Part shown: piece by piece, positions 27,145-36,640 of the stretch
Numbering within the stretch: the stretch's first letter is position 1
Layout: each line of letters begins with the position of its first letter
The notes under the pieces: model-generated
Told to the model about the DNA's origin: nothing
Database searches by the model: none
What the model saw: only the letters and a program-made list of their open reading frames with translations
Position numbers and translations under genes: made by a program
Assembly: GCA_016870035.1 (NCBI GenBank)
Contig: VGCJ01000009.1
Location: forward strand, 1 to 45,489
DNA length: 45,489 bases
DNA from: Alphaproteobacteria bacterium
GTDB taxonomy: Bacteria; Pseudomonadota; Alphaproteobacteria; Rhizobiales; Beijerinckiaceae
Direction of reading: 5' to 3'

Positions 27145-27798
27145 ATGAGTAATCTCACTTATCTCAATACGTCGACTTCAAATTATAACAGTGCAACTGG
27201 CACGTGGAATACCACGACGCTCGGCTCCGGCAATTTCACCGTCATCAGTAACGATCTCGACAATGTGATCACGAGCGGCTCGGGCAATGATACGCTCGTT
27301 GGCGGCGGCGGCGCGGACTCTCTCTTTGGTGGTGCTGGCAATGATCTGTTGCGCCTCGATTGGTCTTCAATCAATTACCGTCTTGATGGTGGCGCGGGCA
27401 CAGACACGATCAATCTTGGCGGGACATCGAATGCGACACTGTCGGGATCATCCTTCTCGAATCTTCTCTCGAATGCGGAATTTCTCGATTTCTCGGGCAC
27501 AAGTGGCGCGGTGTCGCTATCGCTTGGCGGTGATGACATCCAAAAGATTTTGACGGGCTCAACTTCTTCATCGAGCAATGCAGGCCTGCTTGATGTGAAA
27601 TTCGCTTCAAGTGGCGACAGTCTGTCACTATTAAGTAACGGTAACTATTCTTATTGGAATTCGAGCGATGTGAATGCAACGACTGGACAAATAGCAAACG
27701 GTACCGATTACTCCATCACAAATGGTACCAATTCCTATGTCTATGTGTTCGATACGAAACACACGACCCTTCTCGCGACGCTCTATTTCCACACGTGA
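27145..27798 (+). CDS. Small RTX-type calcium-binding protein
   Basis: 217 residues rich in Ser, Thr, Asn and Gly. Two to three RTX nonapeptide-like units lie at about residues 42-72: SGSGNDTLVGGGGADSLFGG, then AGNDLLRLD, and GGAGTDTINLGG a little later. These form calcium-binding beta-rolls in type I secreted proteins. No Sec signal is present. The rest has no motif I recognise; the end (TLLATLYFHT) could be part of a C-terminal type I signal. I chose the ATG at 27145 after a G-rich GGTGGGGGG; TTG at 27106 and ATG at 27127 are alternatives. No type I secretion genes are nearby. Confidence 0.7.
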   Translation: MSNLTYLNTSTSNYNSATGTWNTTTLGSGNFTVISNDLDNVITSGSGNDTLVGGGGADSLFGGAGNDLLRLDWSSINYRLDGGAGTDTINLGGTSNATLSGSSFSNLLSNAEFLDFSGTSGAVSLSLGGDDIQKILTGSTSSSSNAGLLDVKFASSGDSLSLLSNGNYSYWNSSDVNATTGQIANGTDYSITNGTNSYVYVFDTKHTTLLATLYFHT

Positions 27799-27819
27799 TG
27801 GGTCATGGTTTGGACCCAT
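27798..27819. terminator. Hairpin shared by two convergent stop codons
   Basis: ATGGGTC (27798-27804) and GACCCAT (27813-27819) form a perfect 7-base stem with an 8-base loop, overlapping the last base of the RTX stop and the last base of the acyl-CoA ligase stop. A T-tract is absent after the stem on either strand, so it is only terminator-like. Confidence 0.4.
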
Positions 27820-29438
27820 TACAAAAAACGAGAATCCTTGAAATTGTCGCGCAGATTTTTCTTGGAAATTTTGCCCGTAGCCGTATGTGGAATATCTTCA
27901 ACAAACATAACATCATCCGGCATCCACCATTTGGCGATTTTGCCTTCAATGAAAGCAAGAATGTCTTCTTTTGTCGGAGTGCGTTCTTTCTTTCTAACAA
28001 TGATCAATAAAGGCCGCTCGCCCCATTTCTCATGCGCGATGCCAATTACCGCCGCTTCCGCGACATCGGGGTGACCCACCGCAACATTTTCAAGATCGAT
28101 GGATGAAATCCATTCCCCGCCGGATTTGATGACGTCTTTCGCGCGGTCGGTGATGTTCATATAGCCATGCTCATCAATGGTTGCGACATCGCCTGTGTCG
28201 AAATAACCTTCTTCATCGAGAATATCTTCATCAAGTCCATAATAGGCTTTTGAAACCGCAGGCCCGCGCACTTTAAGCCGGCCAAAAGTCTTGCCATCCC
28301 ATGGCAAGATCTTGCCTTCATCATCAGTGATTTTCATATCGACGGTGAATTGCGCAAAGCCTTGCTTCTGTTTCAAATCGTAAAGAGCGGTTCCTTTAAG
28401 GTCAGCCACTTCAGGCTTTAATGTGCAGAAAGAGCCGATGGGACTCATCTCGGTCATGCCCCAGGCATGAATCACTTCAACACCATATTTTTGTTCAAAG
28501 GCTTCTGTTACCGCACGCGGACAGGCTGATCCACCAATCGCAACGCGTTTGAGTTTTGTGAGTCGTTGACCTGTTGACTCAAGATAGTGCAAAAGGCCAA
28601 GCCACACAGTTGGTACTGCAGCCGTGACACTCACATTTTCTGTTTCGATAATGTTGAAAACAGATTCACCATCAAGTTTCGCGCCTGGCATTACAAGCGT
28701 TGTGCCTGCCATCGGCGCCGAGAAGGCAAGCGACCAAGAATTTGCATGGAAAAGCGGTACAACCGGCATCACTGTGTCACGCGCAGAAAGGCAAAGACTA
28801 TCCGGCATCATCACAGACATCGCGTGTAAAATATTCGAGCGATGCGAATAGACAACGCCTTTCGGATGGCCAGTTGTTCCTGATGTATAGCACATGCCTG
28901 CGGCGGTGTTCTCATCAAAATCCATCCAGCGGAAATCGCCATCGACTTCATTGATGTAATCCTCATAAGCGATAGCGTTTTTGAGCGTCGTCTTCGGCAT
29001 ATGCGCCGCATCGGTAAAAATGACATAACGTTCGACTGCAGGAAGATGCGGTGCAAGCTTTTCCGCGAGTGCAACAAAAGTGAGATCCAGAAAAATCATC
29101 TTGTCACCGCCATGATTAGCGATGTAAATCAATTGCTCTTCAAAGAGGCGGGGGTTGAGCGTGTGATAGATCGCGCCAATACCCGTGATGCCATACCAAC
29201 TTTCAAGATGGCGATCTGTATTCCACGCAAGCGTGCCGATACGATCGCCAAGTTTCACGCCATCACGCGCAAGACGTTGCGCAAGTTTGAGCGCGCGTAA
29301 ACGCACATCATGATAGGTGGTTCGACGCATCGGCCCTTCAACCGAACGTGAGATCACAGCGCGATGCGGATGTTGCGTGGCTGCATAATCGATCATGCGA
29401 TGAATGAGCAACGGCCAGTCTTGCATGAGACCCAGCAT
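27819..29438 (-). CDS. Acyl-CoA synthetase (fatty-acid/3-methylthiopropionate CoA ligase family)
   Basis: ANL-superfamily enzyme that activates a carboxylic acid to its acyl-CoA through an acyl-adenylate. 539 residues from an ATG with GAGGGG upstream; the frame opens eight codons earlier. The AMP-binding P-loop is YTSGTTGHPKGVVYSH (about residue 180), followed by HAWGMTEMSP, YFDTGDVATIDEHGYM, DRAKDVIKSGGEWIS and the C-terminal catalytic Lys in TATGKISKKNLRD. The sequence resembles medium/long-chain and DmdB-type ligases; the substrate cannot be decided by eye. Confidence 0.88.
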   Translation of the reverse strand: MLGLMQDWPLLIHRMIDYAATQHPHRAVISRSVEGPMRRTTYHDVRLRALKLAQRLARDGVKLGDRIGTLAWNTDRHLESWYGITGIGAIYHTLNPRLFEEQLIYIANHGGDKMIFLDLTFVALAEKLAPHLPAVERYVIFTDAAHMPKTTLKNAIAYEDYINEVDGDFRWMDFDENTAAGMCYTSGTTGHPKGVVYSHRSNILHAMSVMMPDSLCLSARDTVMPVVPLFHANSWSLAFSAPMAGTTLVMPGAKLDGESVFNIIETENVSVTAAVPTVWLGLLHYLESTGQRLTKLKRVAIGGSACPRAVTEAFEQKYGVEVIHAWGMTEMSPIGSFCTLKPEVADLKGTALYDLKQKQGFAQFTVDMKITDDEGKILPWDGKTFGRLKVRGPAVSKAYYGLDEDILDEEGYFDTGDVATIDEHGYMNITDRAKDVIKSGGEWISSIDLENVAVGHPDVAEAAVIGIAHEKWGERPLLIIVRKKERTPTKEDILAFIEGKIAKWWMPDDVMFVEDIPHTATGKISKKNLRDNFKDSRFL

Positions 29439-29548
29439 GCATCCCCCCTCGGTTTCAAGCATCAGACGGCGCTTCCCCGGCGCCGCTCGTCAAAGGTCAG
29501 AATAATGAAGCCGGGTTTAAAGGGAAGTGCGATCTTGGTCGAAAGACG

Positions 29549-30250
29549 TCAGATCAGCGTGAGTAATGCCGGCAGGTCGTCGATTGTCTCAATGATATGA
29601 TCGGCATGGTCGGCGAGGTCCTCGCGCGTCGCGGGGCCACTTAAGACCGCAATCGCCACCGCGCCGGCCGCGCGCGCGGCATGAAGATCGTGGGTTGAGT
29701 CCCCCACAAGCGCGACATGTGCCGCGTCATGGCCCGTTTTGCGCGCAAAGGCCTCAACCATGCCAGGATCCGGTTTGCGCCCATGACCTGAGTCATGGCC
29801 GACAATAAAATCAAGATGCGGTGTCAGGCCGAGAAGATCTGTCTGCTGGAAGGCGGCGGCTTCCGCATCATTGGTGGCAATCCCAAGCGCATAGCCTTTG
29901 GCCGAGAGATCTTGGAGAAGGGCGAGCGGATTGCCGATGGGTACGAGTGTCGTCACTGCTTCTTGCATGAAAAGGCGGTTCATATCGGTTATCACACCCG
30001 CAATATCCGTTCGCCCTAGCGCTTCGGCCCAAATCTTCCCATAATCGGCGGCAGCACCCGCGATCATATGCGAGGTCGGACGGAAGGTGCGGCGCTCAGA
30101 GTCGTAATGGGTGACCTCGATTAGGCGATTAAAGATGGCTTCATCGCCTTGAGAGAGCTTTTGCATCACGTGATAGCCAGCGGCGCCCCATGTGCGGTCA
30201 AAGTCGATCAGCGTTCCGTCTTTGTCGAAGAGAATGGCTTTGAGCGGCAT
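29549..30250 (-). CDS. HAD-family hydrolase (phosphoglycolate phosphatase-like)
   Basis: 233 residues with the four HAD motifs: FDKDGTLIDFD (nucleophile Asp near residue 9; the second residue is Lys, as in many Gph-type enzymes), GIATNDAEA, GRKPDPGMV (Lys) and VGDSTHDLHAARAAG (acid pair). An alpha-helical cap lies between motifs 1 and 2. Likely a small-molecule phosphatase; the substrate is undetermined. Same direction as the acyl-CoA ligase, with an 110-base gap. Confidence 0.85.
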   Translation of the reverse strand: MPLKAILFDKDGTLIDFDRTWGAAGYHVMQKLSQGDEAIFNRLIEVTHYDSERRTFRPTSHMIAGAAADYGKIWAEALGRTDIAGVITDMNRLFMQEAVTTLVPIGNPLALLQDLSAKGYALGIATNDAEAAAFQQTDLLGLTPHLDFIVGHDSGHGRKPDPGMVEAFARKTGHDAAHVALVGDSTHDLHAARAAGAVAIAVLSGPATREDLADHADHIIETIDDLPALLTLI

Positions 30251-30455
30251 GAGGTATCCAAGGCGTGAGACGAGGGTCGGGATAAAACCAGATTCACAGA
30301 GTCTTAATCGGTCTCAAGCAGAGATGGCCAGATAAATTTAACGAAAATTCTAATGATTGCCGCGTTTGATCCCAAAATCGGCCCAATTTGACGGTGAAAT
30401 AGGGACAATCTGATCAAAACGCCAAAGACTGCGTAATTTAGTAAAGGATAAAGCG

Positions 30456-30659
30456 ATGACTCAATCCCCGAAAGAGACGAAGACGTCACCTCAAATGACC
30501 GCGGCAATCGCTGATCGGGTCACGGCACCGCGTGACACCACACAAAGCTTCGGCCGCATCGGAATACCGGCGCTCGCAGCGGCAGCGGAGATCGTCAAAT
30601 CAAGCCGGAAGGCTGAAAAGCCATTTCACGCGGATTTCTATCGCCAGTTTGTAGATTGA
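30456..30659 (+). CDS. Small unknown protein
   Basis: 67 residues after an AAAGGA ribosome binding site. The N terminus is Thr/Ser/Pro/Lys-rich and probably disordered; an Ala-rich helix (IPALAAAAEIVKSS) is in the middle, and the end is FHADFYRQFVD. No family recognised. It lies 63 bases upstream of the HDAC-family gene on the same strand. The 205 bases before it (30251-30455) hold no other gene; TTGACG at 30388-30393 could be a -35 box but no good -10 follows. Confidence 0.55.
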   Translation: MTQSPKETKTSPQMTAAIADRVTAPRDTTQSFGRIGIPALAAAAEIVKSSRKAEKPFHADFYRQFVD

Positions 30660-30722
30660 TCTTCGTTTGATAAAGCGGTGAGAATGCTTGACGCGCTAGA
30701 GCGTCTCCCCTCTTGATGCTTC

Positions 30723-31664
30723 ATGCCCACGCTGCTTCTCACCCATCCGTCATTCAAACGGCACGAAACTCCGCAAGGCCATCCCGAACGCGTCGATCGT
30801 ATTCGTGCTGTTGAGCATGTGCTTGAAGATGAGCGCTTTGCTGCGCTGTGGCGTGAGGAAGCGCCACGTGCAGAGCAATCATCGCTCCTCACTTGCCATC
30901 CCGAACATCACATTTTGAGTATCAAGAACGCATTACCTGTTGACGGATTTACGGCGATTGATTCTGACACTATCATGTCGTCAGGTTCGCTTGAAGCCTC
31001 GCTTCGGGGAGCAGGGGCCGCAACGCGTGCCGTGGATGCGGTCCTATCAGGCGAGGCGCGCAATGCATTCGGGGCCATCCGTCCGCCCGGTCATCATGCC
31101 GAACATGCAACCGCGATGGGCTTTTGCTTTTTCAACAATGCCGCGATTGCCGCGCGTTACGCGCAAAAGAAATTTGGAATTGGTCGTGTCGCGATCATTG
31201 ATTGGGATGTGCATCACGGCAATGGCACGCAAGATATTTTCTGGAATGATGCGTCGGTGATGTATTGTTCAACGCATGAGATGCCGCTTTATCCTGGTAC
31301 TGGTGCGCGTGATGAACGCGGTGACCATGATACGATTGTAAATGCTCCATTGAGTGCCGGTGATGGCGGCGAGATGTTTCGTGATGCGTTAACGCATGTC
31401 ATTTTGCCCCGGCTCACAAAATTTGCGCCCGAGCTTGTGATCATTTCAGCCGGTTTTGATGCGCATTGGCGCGATCCGCTTGCGAATATAAATTTGGAAG
31501 AGCGTGATTTTTCATGGGCCACGCAACGGCTTATGGAGATTGCCGATAAGCATTCACAAGGCCGCGTCGTTTCCTTGCTCGAAGGCGGCTATGATCTTGA
31601 AGGCCTCTCGCGTTCAGTTGCCGCGCATGTTTCGACTTTGATGGGGCAGGGAATTGCCGGCTAG
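30723..31664 (+). CDS. Histone deacetylase family protein (AcuC/HDAC-like)
   Basis: Zinc-dependent amidohydrolase of the arginase-deacetylase fold. 313 residues with HPERVDRI at the N terminus, the catalytic RPPGHHAEHATAMGFCFFNN (tandem His, about residue 122), the zinc ligands in IIDWDVHHGNGTQDIF (D-x-H, about 162) and SAGFDAHWRDPL, and the LLEGGYDLEGL loop near the C terminus. Bacterial members act on acetyl-polyamines or acetylated proteins; the substrate is unknown here. The ATG lacks a clear ribosome binding site. Confidence 0.92.
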   Translation: MPTLLLTHPSFKRHETPQGHPERVDRIRAVEHVLEDERFAALWREEAPRAEQSSLLTCHPEHHILSIKNALPVDGFTAIDSDTIMSSGSLEASLRGAGAATRAVDAVLSGEARNAFGAIRPPGHHAEHATAMGFCFFNNAAIAARYAQKKFGIGRVAIIDWDVHHGNGTQDIFWNDASVMYCSTHEMPLYPGTGARDERGDHDTIVNAPLSAGDGGEMFRDALTHVILPRLTKFAPELVIISAGFDAHWRDPLANINLEERDFSWATQRLMEIADKHSQGRVVSLLEGGYDLEGLSRSVAAHVSTLMGQGIAG

Positions 31665-31676
31665 AGATTTATCCCC

Positions 31677-32123
31677 TCACAATTTGATGTCATAAGTCGC
31701 CCATTTGGTCTTCTCGGCGACTTTGTCATAGAGGCTGCGGGCGCGATAATTGTCTTCCGCCGTAATCCAGCGAATGACACTCCAGCCTCTTTCCTCGCCA
31801 AGCTTTACCACCGCCTCGATTAAAAGGCGCGCGGCGCCTGAGCCGCGCAATGAAGGTGTCACAAAAAGATCATCAAGAAAGCCGCCCGTGGTTGCAGAGA
31901 GCGGCCGCGTGAAGGGACGGAAATGCGTGAGCCCAATCAATGTGCCGCTGTCATCAACAGCCACCAAGCCCTCGGTTTCATGAGTCTCATCAAAGAGCCA
32001 TGACCAGACTTTGTTTCGCATTTCTTTTGTCTGCGTGACTTTGTAAAATTCGGCGTAGCCCTGATAAAGCGCGTTCCATGCGGCGCGATCTTTTTGTTCA
32101 ACGGGACGAATGGTGATGGGCAT
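31677..32123 (-). CDS. GNAT-family N-acetyltransferase
   Basis: 148 residues with the GNAT order: a start strand IRPVEQKDRAAW, a central GTLIGLTHFRPF, and motif A DLFVTPSLRGSGAARLLIEAVV (about residues 88-108), where R-G-S-G-A contacts acetyl-CoA pyrophosphate. The C-terminal NYRARSLYDKVAEKT segment follows. Acceptor unknown. Twenty-four bases downstream of mutL in the same direction; probably the last gene of that run. Confidence 0.88.
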   Translation of the reverse strand: MPITIRPVEQKDRAAWNALYQGYAEFYKVTQTKEMRNKVWSWLFDETHETEGLVAVDDSGTLIGLTHFRPFTRPLSATTGGFLDDLFVTPSLRGSGAARLLIEAVVKLGEERGWSVIRWITAEDNYRARSLYDKVAEKTKWATYDIKL

Positions 32124-32147
32124 GATCAGTTTCCTTTTTCATATAGT

Positions 32148-33941
32148 TTAGGAACGTCCGAACAAACGTTCGAGATCGGCAAGTTTCAATTTGATGAAGG
32201 TTGGGCGACCATGATTGCATTGACCGGAATTCGGTGTTGCTTCCATTTCGCGCAAGAGCGCATCCATTTCTTCTGCACGTAAACGACGTCCGGCACGCAC
32301 GGAGTGATGGCAGGCAAAAGTTTTCAGAACATGATCAAGCCGCACGTCAAGTGTAGCGCCCGTGCCCCATTCTTCAAAACTCTCAATAAGATCGCGCACT
32401 GCGCCTTCAATATCGCTTTCAGCGAGAGAAGCGGGCACTTCAGTGACCGAGATCGCCCCCGGCCCGAAAGACTCAATTGTGACACCCATCTCTTCGAGAA
32501 ATTTTTGGTTTGAGAGTAGCCTATCAGCTGAAATCATATCGAGTTCAACGATAAGAGGAATAAGCAGCATCTGTCGTGCGAGAGATTTTTTCTCGTGATC
32601 GCGTTTCAGTTTTTCGTAAACAAGACGCTCATGTGCGGCATGTTGATCTACAAGCACAACACCCTGTCTTGTCTGCGCAACAATATAGGTATCATGAATT
32701 TGCGCGCGTGCGGCACCAAGCGGTTTGTCAAGGAGATCTTCAGAAAGGGTGGAAAGACCTGCGCGTCGATCAACTGAAGGCGATGAAAGCGTTTCAAACG
32801 CCGCTTGCGCCGCTTCATTAAAACCAACAGGTCGAGACGGCGAGTCTTGCCCATTCCAATGTGCTGGTGGTGCGCTTGACGAATAAGACTGATTGCGCGA
32901 GAGCGCGCTAAAGGCACGATGGGCCAATGTCGATGTTGTACGCCCTACATTTTGTAATGCATCGCGTAGCGTCGAGACGAGAAGACCCCGAACAAGACCC
33001 GGGTCACGAAAACGCACCTCGCTCTTTGCCGGATGAACATTTACATCAACAAGGTTAGGTGGCAGGGTGATGAACAAAACCGCCGCAGGGTGGCGACCTG
33101 CCGGCAGGAGATCTTGGTAGGTGGCTTTTAAAGCGCCGACTAAAAGACGATCGCGTACGGGGCGACCATTTACGATGAAATGAATATTGTTCGCAGTCGG
33201 GCGATGATAGGTGCCGAGCCCTGCAAGGCTTTTAAGCGTAACGTCATCACGATGCGCATCAACGGCAATTGAATTTTCAGCAAAATCTTTTCCGAGAATT
33301 GCGCTTGTGCGACGCGCGAAAGCATCCGCACCGCTTTCAACTGGGCAGTCAATGAGCGTTGACCCGTCGCTTACAAGTGTAAATCGGATTTCAGGATGCG
33401 CGAGCGCGATGCGTTTGATGATATCGGCAACCGCTTGCGCTTCGGCGCGATCTGTTTTCAGAAATTTCAATCGGGCGGGTGTGGCAAAAAAAAGATCGGC
33501 GACATCAACGCGTGTGCCCTGCATCATGGCGATGGGTTTGGTATCGCCTTTCAACCCCGCATCGACTGTGAGTGTGACGCCCATCGACGCGTCTTTCATG
33601 CGCGACGCGATCGTTAATCGCGCAACAGCGCCAATCGAGGGAAGCGCCTCTCCCCGAAATCCCAATGTGGCAATCGCAAACAAATCGCCATTGGGAAGTT
33701 TTGATGTCGCATGTCTTTCAACAGCGAGTGAGAGATCGTCTTCACTCATGCCGAAACCGTTATCAGTGACACGAATGAGATCGCGTCCGCCCGATGTAAT
33801 CACGATTTCGATATGGCGCGCTTCAGCGTCAATCGCATTTTCAACCAGTTCTTTGACGGCAGAGGCCGGACGCTCAACGACTTCGCCCGCTGCGATGCGG
33901 TCAATCAGAACGGGATCAAGTTTGCGAACGGACATAGGCAC
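32148..33941 (-). CDS. mutL: DNA mismatch repair protein MutL
   Basis: GHKL ATPase that couples MutS to strand removal. 597 residues. The N-terminal ATPase has ELVENAIDAEA, DNGFGMSEDDL, ATSKL and GFRGEALPSI. The C-terminal domain carries DQHAAHERLVYE (about residue 445), which fits the metal-dependent nicking-endonuclease motif DQHA(X)2E(X)4E found in MutL of bacteria lacking MutH, plus ACHHSVRAG and CNHGRPT near the end. So it probably nicks DNA itself. AGAGGTG precedes the ATG. Confidence 0.96.
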   Translation of the reverse strand: MPMSVRKLDPVLIDRIAAGEVVERPASAVKELVENAIDAEARHIEIVITSGGRDLIRVTDNGFGMSEDDLSLAVERHATSKLPNGDLFAIATLGFRGEALPSIGAVARLTIASRMKDASMGVTLTVDAGLKGDTKPIAMMQGTRVDVADLFFATPARLKFLKTDRAEAQAVADIIKRIALAHPEIRFTLVSDGSTLIDCPVESGADAFARRTSAILGKDFAENSIAVDAHRDDVTLKSLAGLGTYHRPTANNIHFIVNGRPVRDRLLVGALKATYQDLLPAGRHPAAVLFITLPPNLVDVNVHPAKSEVRFRDPGLVRGLLVSTLRDALQNVGRTTSTLAHRAFSALSRNQSYSSSAPPAHWNGQDSPSRPVGFNEAAQAAFETLSSPSVDRRAGLSTLSEDLLDKPLGAARAQIHDTYIVAQTRQGVVLVDQHAAHERLVYEKLKRDHEKKSLARQMLLIPLIVELDMISADRLLSNQKFLEEMGVTIESFGPGAISVTEVPASLAESDIEGAVRDLIESFEEWGTGATLDVRLDHVLKTFACHHSVRAGRRLRAEEMDALLREMEATPNSGQCNHGRPTFIKLKLADLERLFGRS

Positions 33942-34031
33942 CTCTGCGGCGTTCCGAATCGCACGGTTACGCCAGAGGGAGGAGAATAAAGCCTATGAGC
34001 AGGCGCGGAAAGATCGCTGACAATAAACGCG

Positions 34032-35306
34032 TTAAACGCCAACCGGGCGGCCAACAATAACGGTGAATATTTCACCGGTACCATAGAGACGTTTCGCGAC
34101 CCGCGCCGCAGTTTCGCGATTGACAGCAGCCACCAATCCGTTCCGACACTCCATATAATCTAGGCCGAGATTTTCGACCTGCATATGGACGAGTTGATTG
34201 GCGAGTTTCGTTGATGTGTCGAAACGCAAGGGCCAAGAACCGATCAGATATTTTTTGGCGATATCGAGTTCTTCGCCATTGGGGCCGTCAAGCGCAAGCG
34301 ATTTTATTTCTGCTTCAATGATTGCGAGCGATTCAGCCACGCGTTCGTTCTTAGTCGATGTGCCGCCCATATGCAAAGGTCCATGATCCAGTGGCGCCAA
34401 TTGCGAAAAAACAGAATAGGCAAGGCCGCGCTTTTCACGAACTTCACGAAACAAGCGCGAAGAGAACACGCCGCCACCCAGAATATGGTTGATCACACTG
34501 GCGGTAACAAAATCAGGATCGCTTTGTTGTAGCCCGGGCGCGCCATAGCGGATTGAGCTTTGTGTAATATCAAGATCAACAATTGTGCGCGAACCAATCA
34601 ATTTAGGCTGCGTAACGGAAATATTCGACAGTTTTGATTTTGCCGGGAAATTGGCAAAAATCTGATCAAGTTCTTTCGCGAGCGTTGCCGCATCAATCGC
34701 ACCTACAACCGCGATTTTTAGTGTTTCGCGTGAAAAAACACGGTCGCGATAGGAAAGAAGATCATTCCGTGTGATCTTTGGGATACTGTCAAATGTTCCT
34801 TTGACGGCGCGTGCATAGGCATGACCCTCGAAGGCTTTCTCAAACCATGTGCGATTAGCTTTTGTATCGGGGTCATTCGCTTCATGGCGAAGAGAGGCAA
34901 GCATTTGCGCGCGCACGCGTTCGACAGGTTCTTCATCGAGTCGCGCTTCGTTCAGCGCTAGACGAAGAATGTCAAATGCTTCGTTACGATGCTTTAAAAG
35001 TGTACGCAGATGTCCCGTGATCAAATCACGTGAAGCGGAGAAACCAAGTTCAATCGCATAATCGTCAAGCCGGTCGTGAAACGCGGCAGAGTCATAAGGA
35101 CCCGCACCTTCATCGAGAAGACCCGCGAGAAAAGATGCCGTTCCGGGAAGGTTCTCAGGATCTTGCGAAGAGCCACCGTCCATCGCGATTTCCATCGCAA
35201 TCAATGGCACTGTATAATCTTCGATCAACCACGCTTCTAAACCTGATGACGAGCGGACAACTTGAATTCGTGATGAAAGACTTGGTTTGATTGAAAGATC
35301 ATTCAT
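34032..35306 (-). CDS. M16-family peptidase-like protein, non-catalytic subunit
   Basis: 424 residues of the insulinase/processing-peptidase fold. Where the active protein has the zinc motif HxxEH, this one reads TASFLAGLLDEGAG, so it cannot bind catalytic zinc. It keeps the RGLAYSVFSQL segment of the C-terminal half that in such pairs helps bind substrate. Its ATG overlaps the stop of the upstream M16 gene as TAATG (35304-35308), pointing to coupled translation and a heterodimer. The open frame to 35363 would overlap that gene more deeply and lacks support. Confidence 0.9.
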   Translation of the reverse strand: MNDLSIKPSLSSRIQVVRSSSGLEAWLIEDYTVPLIAMEIAMDGGSSQDPENLPGTASFLAGLLDEGAGPYDSAAFHDRLDDYAIELGFSASRDLITGHLRTLLKHRNEAFDILRLALNEARLDEEPVERVRAQMLASLRHEANDPDTKANRTWFEKAFEGHAYARAVKGTFDSIPKITRNDLLSYRDRVFSRETLKIAVVGAIDAATLAKELDQIFANFPAKSKLSNISVTQPKLIGSRTIVDLDITQSSIRYGAPGLQQSDPDFVTASVINHILGGGVFSSRLFREVREKRGLAYSVFSQLAPLDHGPLHMGGTSTKNERVAESLAIIEAEIKSLALDGPNGEELDIAKKYLIGSWPLRFDTSTKLANQLVHMQVENLGLDYMECRNGLVAAVNRETAARVAKRLYGTGEIFTVIVGRPVGV

Positions 35307-36607
35307 TACGCAGCCTCGTCTTTCAATAGATAACCGGTCACCATGCGATGTGGATGAAGCCATGTTGCTGCGGCTTTTTTTACGCTCGCCGCATCAACCG
35401 CTTCAATCAAATCGGGCCATGATTTGACATCTTCAACCGTTGAGCCGGTGGCGAGCGCTGAGCCATACATCCGTGCCAGGGAAGATTGGCTGTCTTGCGC
35501 ATATATCGTATCGGCAACGAGTCTTGTCTTTGCGCGGCGCAATTCATTTTCATCAACGGGATGTTTCGACATTTCATCAATGACAGCAAGCACACGGGCT
35601 TCTAATGCATCAAGCGTAATACCCGGACGCGGCACCGCGTAAACAAGAAGACGAGAGCGATCCACGGCGGTTGATTGATACCAAGCCCCCGCGGCAACAG
35701 CGACGGCTTCTTCCATCACCAATTTGCGATGAAGACGGCCAGTGCCAGAAGCACCAATCAGCTGCACAAGCACTTCAAGCGCTTCCGCCTCGCCTTTGCT
35801 TGCTGTCGTGTAACTCGGAGCAAGCCACGCAAGTTGTAATGACGGTTGCTCGACTTTCGGATCGGCAAGTGTCACACGACGCGCCGAACGAGGATCAGGT
35901 TCACGCGGACGCAGGCGCGAAGGTTTCTCCCCGTGCGCAGGAATCTTTCCGTAGGTCTCTTGAGCGAGTGACACGACTTCGTCTCTGGTCACATCACCGG
36001 CGACAACGAGAATGGCATTTTCCGGTGTATAGAAGCGTCGATAATAGGTAAGCGCGTCTTCACGCTTCAAACCTTCGATCTCATGCATATATCCGATGAT
36101 CGGTTTGCCGTAAGGATGATGCGTGAACAAAGTAGCGGCGAGAGCTTCGCCGAGTTCGGCGGCGGGATCGGTATCCGTGCGCATACGGCGCTCTTCAATC
36201 ACAACATCGCGTTCGGGATCGACAATTTCATCCGTCAAAACAAGACCGGTCATGCGATCAGATTCGAATTCCATCATGGTTTTCAAATGTTCGCGCGCGA
36301 CGCGTTGATAGTAAGCAGTGTAATCAACCGAAGTGAACGCATTCTCCTGGCCGCCCAAAGCGGTCACCACATCAGAGAATTCTCCTTGGCGGTGTTTCTC
36401 AGTGCCCTTGAACATGAGATGCTCGAGAAAATGCGCTATGCCTGATTTACCAACAGGATCGTCGGCTGAGCCATTGCGATACCATACCATGTGGGTGACC
36501 ACTGGCGTGCGATGATCAGGGATTACAACGATCTCCAATCCGTTCTCAAGCGTGACATGCGCGATGTTAGGCCCGCCGCTTTCGGCGTCCGTCGAAAATT
36601 TAGACAT
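35306..36607 (-). CDS. M16-family zinc metallopeptidase, catalytic subunit
   Basis: 433 residues. The inverted zinc motif HFLEH lies near residue 59 (GIAHFLEHLMFKGT), with the downstream Glu ligand in the DPERDVVIEERRMR region and a second M16 half from about residue 220. This is a pitrilysin/processing-peptidase-type protease and the likely active partner of the next gene. AGGGAGA precedes the ATG. No signal peptide is apparent, though related pairs can be periplasmic. Part of the run ileS-lspA-secreted protein-M16-M16-mutL. Confidence 0.93.
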   Translation of the reverse strand: MSKFSTDAESGGPNIAHVTLENGLEIVVIPDHRTPVVTHMVWYRNGSADDPVGKSGIAHFLEHLMFKGTEKHRQGEFSDVVTALGGQENAFTSVDYTAYYQRVAREHLKTMMEFESDRMTGLVLTDEIVDPERDVVIEERRMRTDTDPAAELGEALAATLFTHHPYGKPIIGYMHEIEGLKREDALTYYRRFYTPENAILVVAGDVTRDEVVSLAQETYGKIPAHGEKPSRLRPREPDPRSARRVTLADPKVEQPSLQLAWLAPSYTTASKGEAEALEVLVQLIGASGTGRLHRKLVMEEAVAVAAGAWYQSTAVDRSRLLVYAVPRPGITLDALEARVLAVIDEMSKHPVDENELRRAKTRLVADTIYAQDSQSSLARMYGSALATGSTVEDVKSWPDLIEAVDAASVKKAAATWLHPHRMVTGYLLKDEAA

Positions 36608-36640
36608 GAAGTCTCCCTGTTCCGTAAAGTCGTTATGACA

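Noticed and set aside
26967-27152. Plus-strand frame of 61 codons ahead of the RTX gene
   Set aside because: Overlaps the DUF892 remnant on the opposite strand and has no family-like sequence or ribosome binding site.
33995-34060. Plus-strand 21-codon frame after a strong AGGGAGGAG, encoding a basic peptide
   Set aside because: Overlaps the end of the M16 gene on the other strand, very short, no recognisable family; the G/A-rich run is likely chance.
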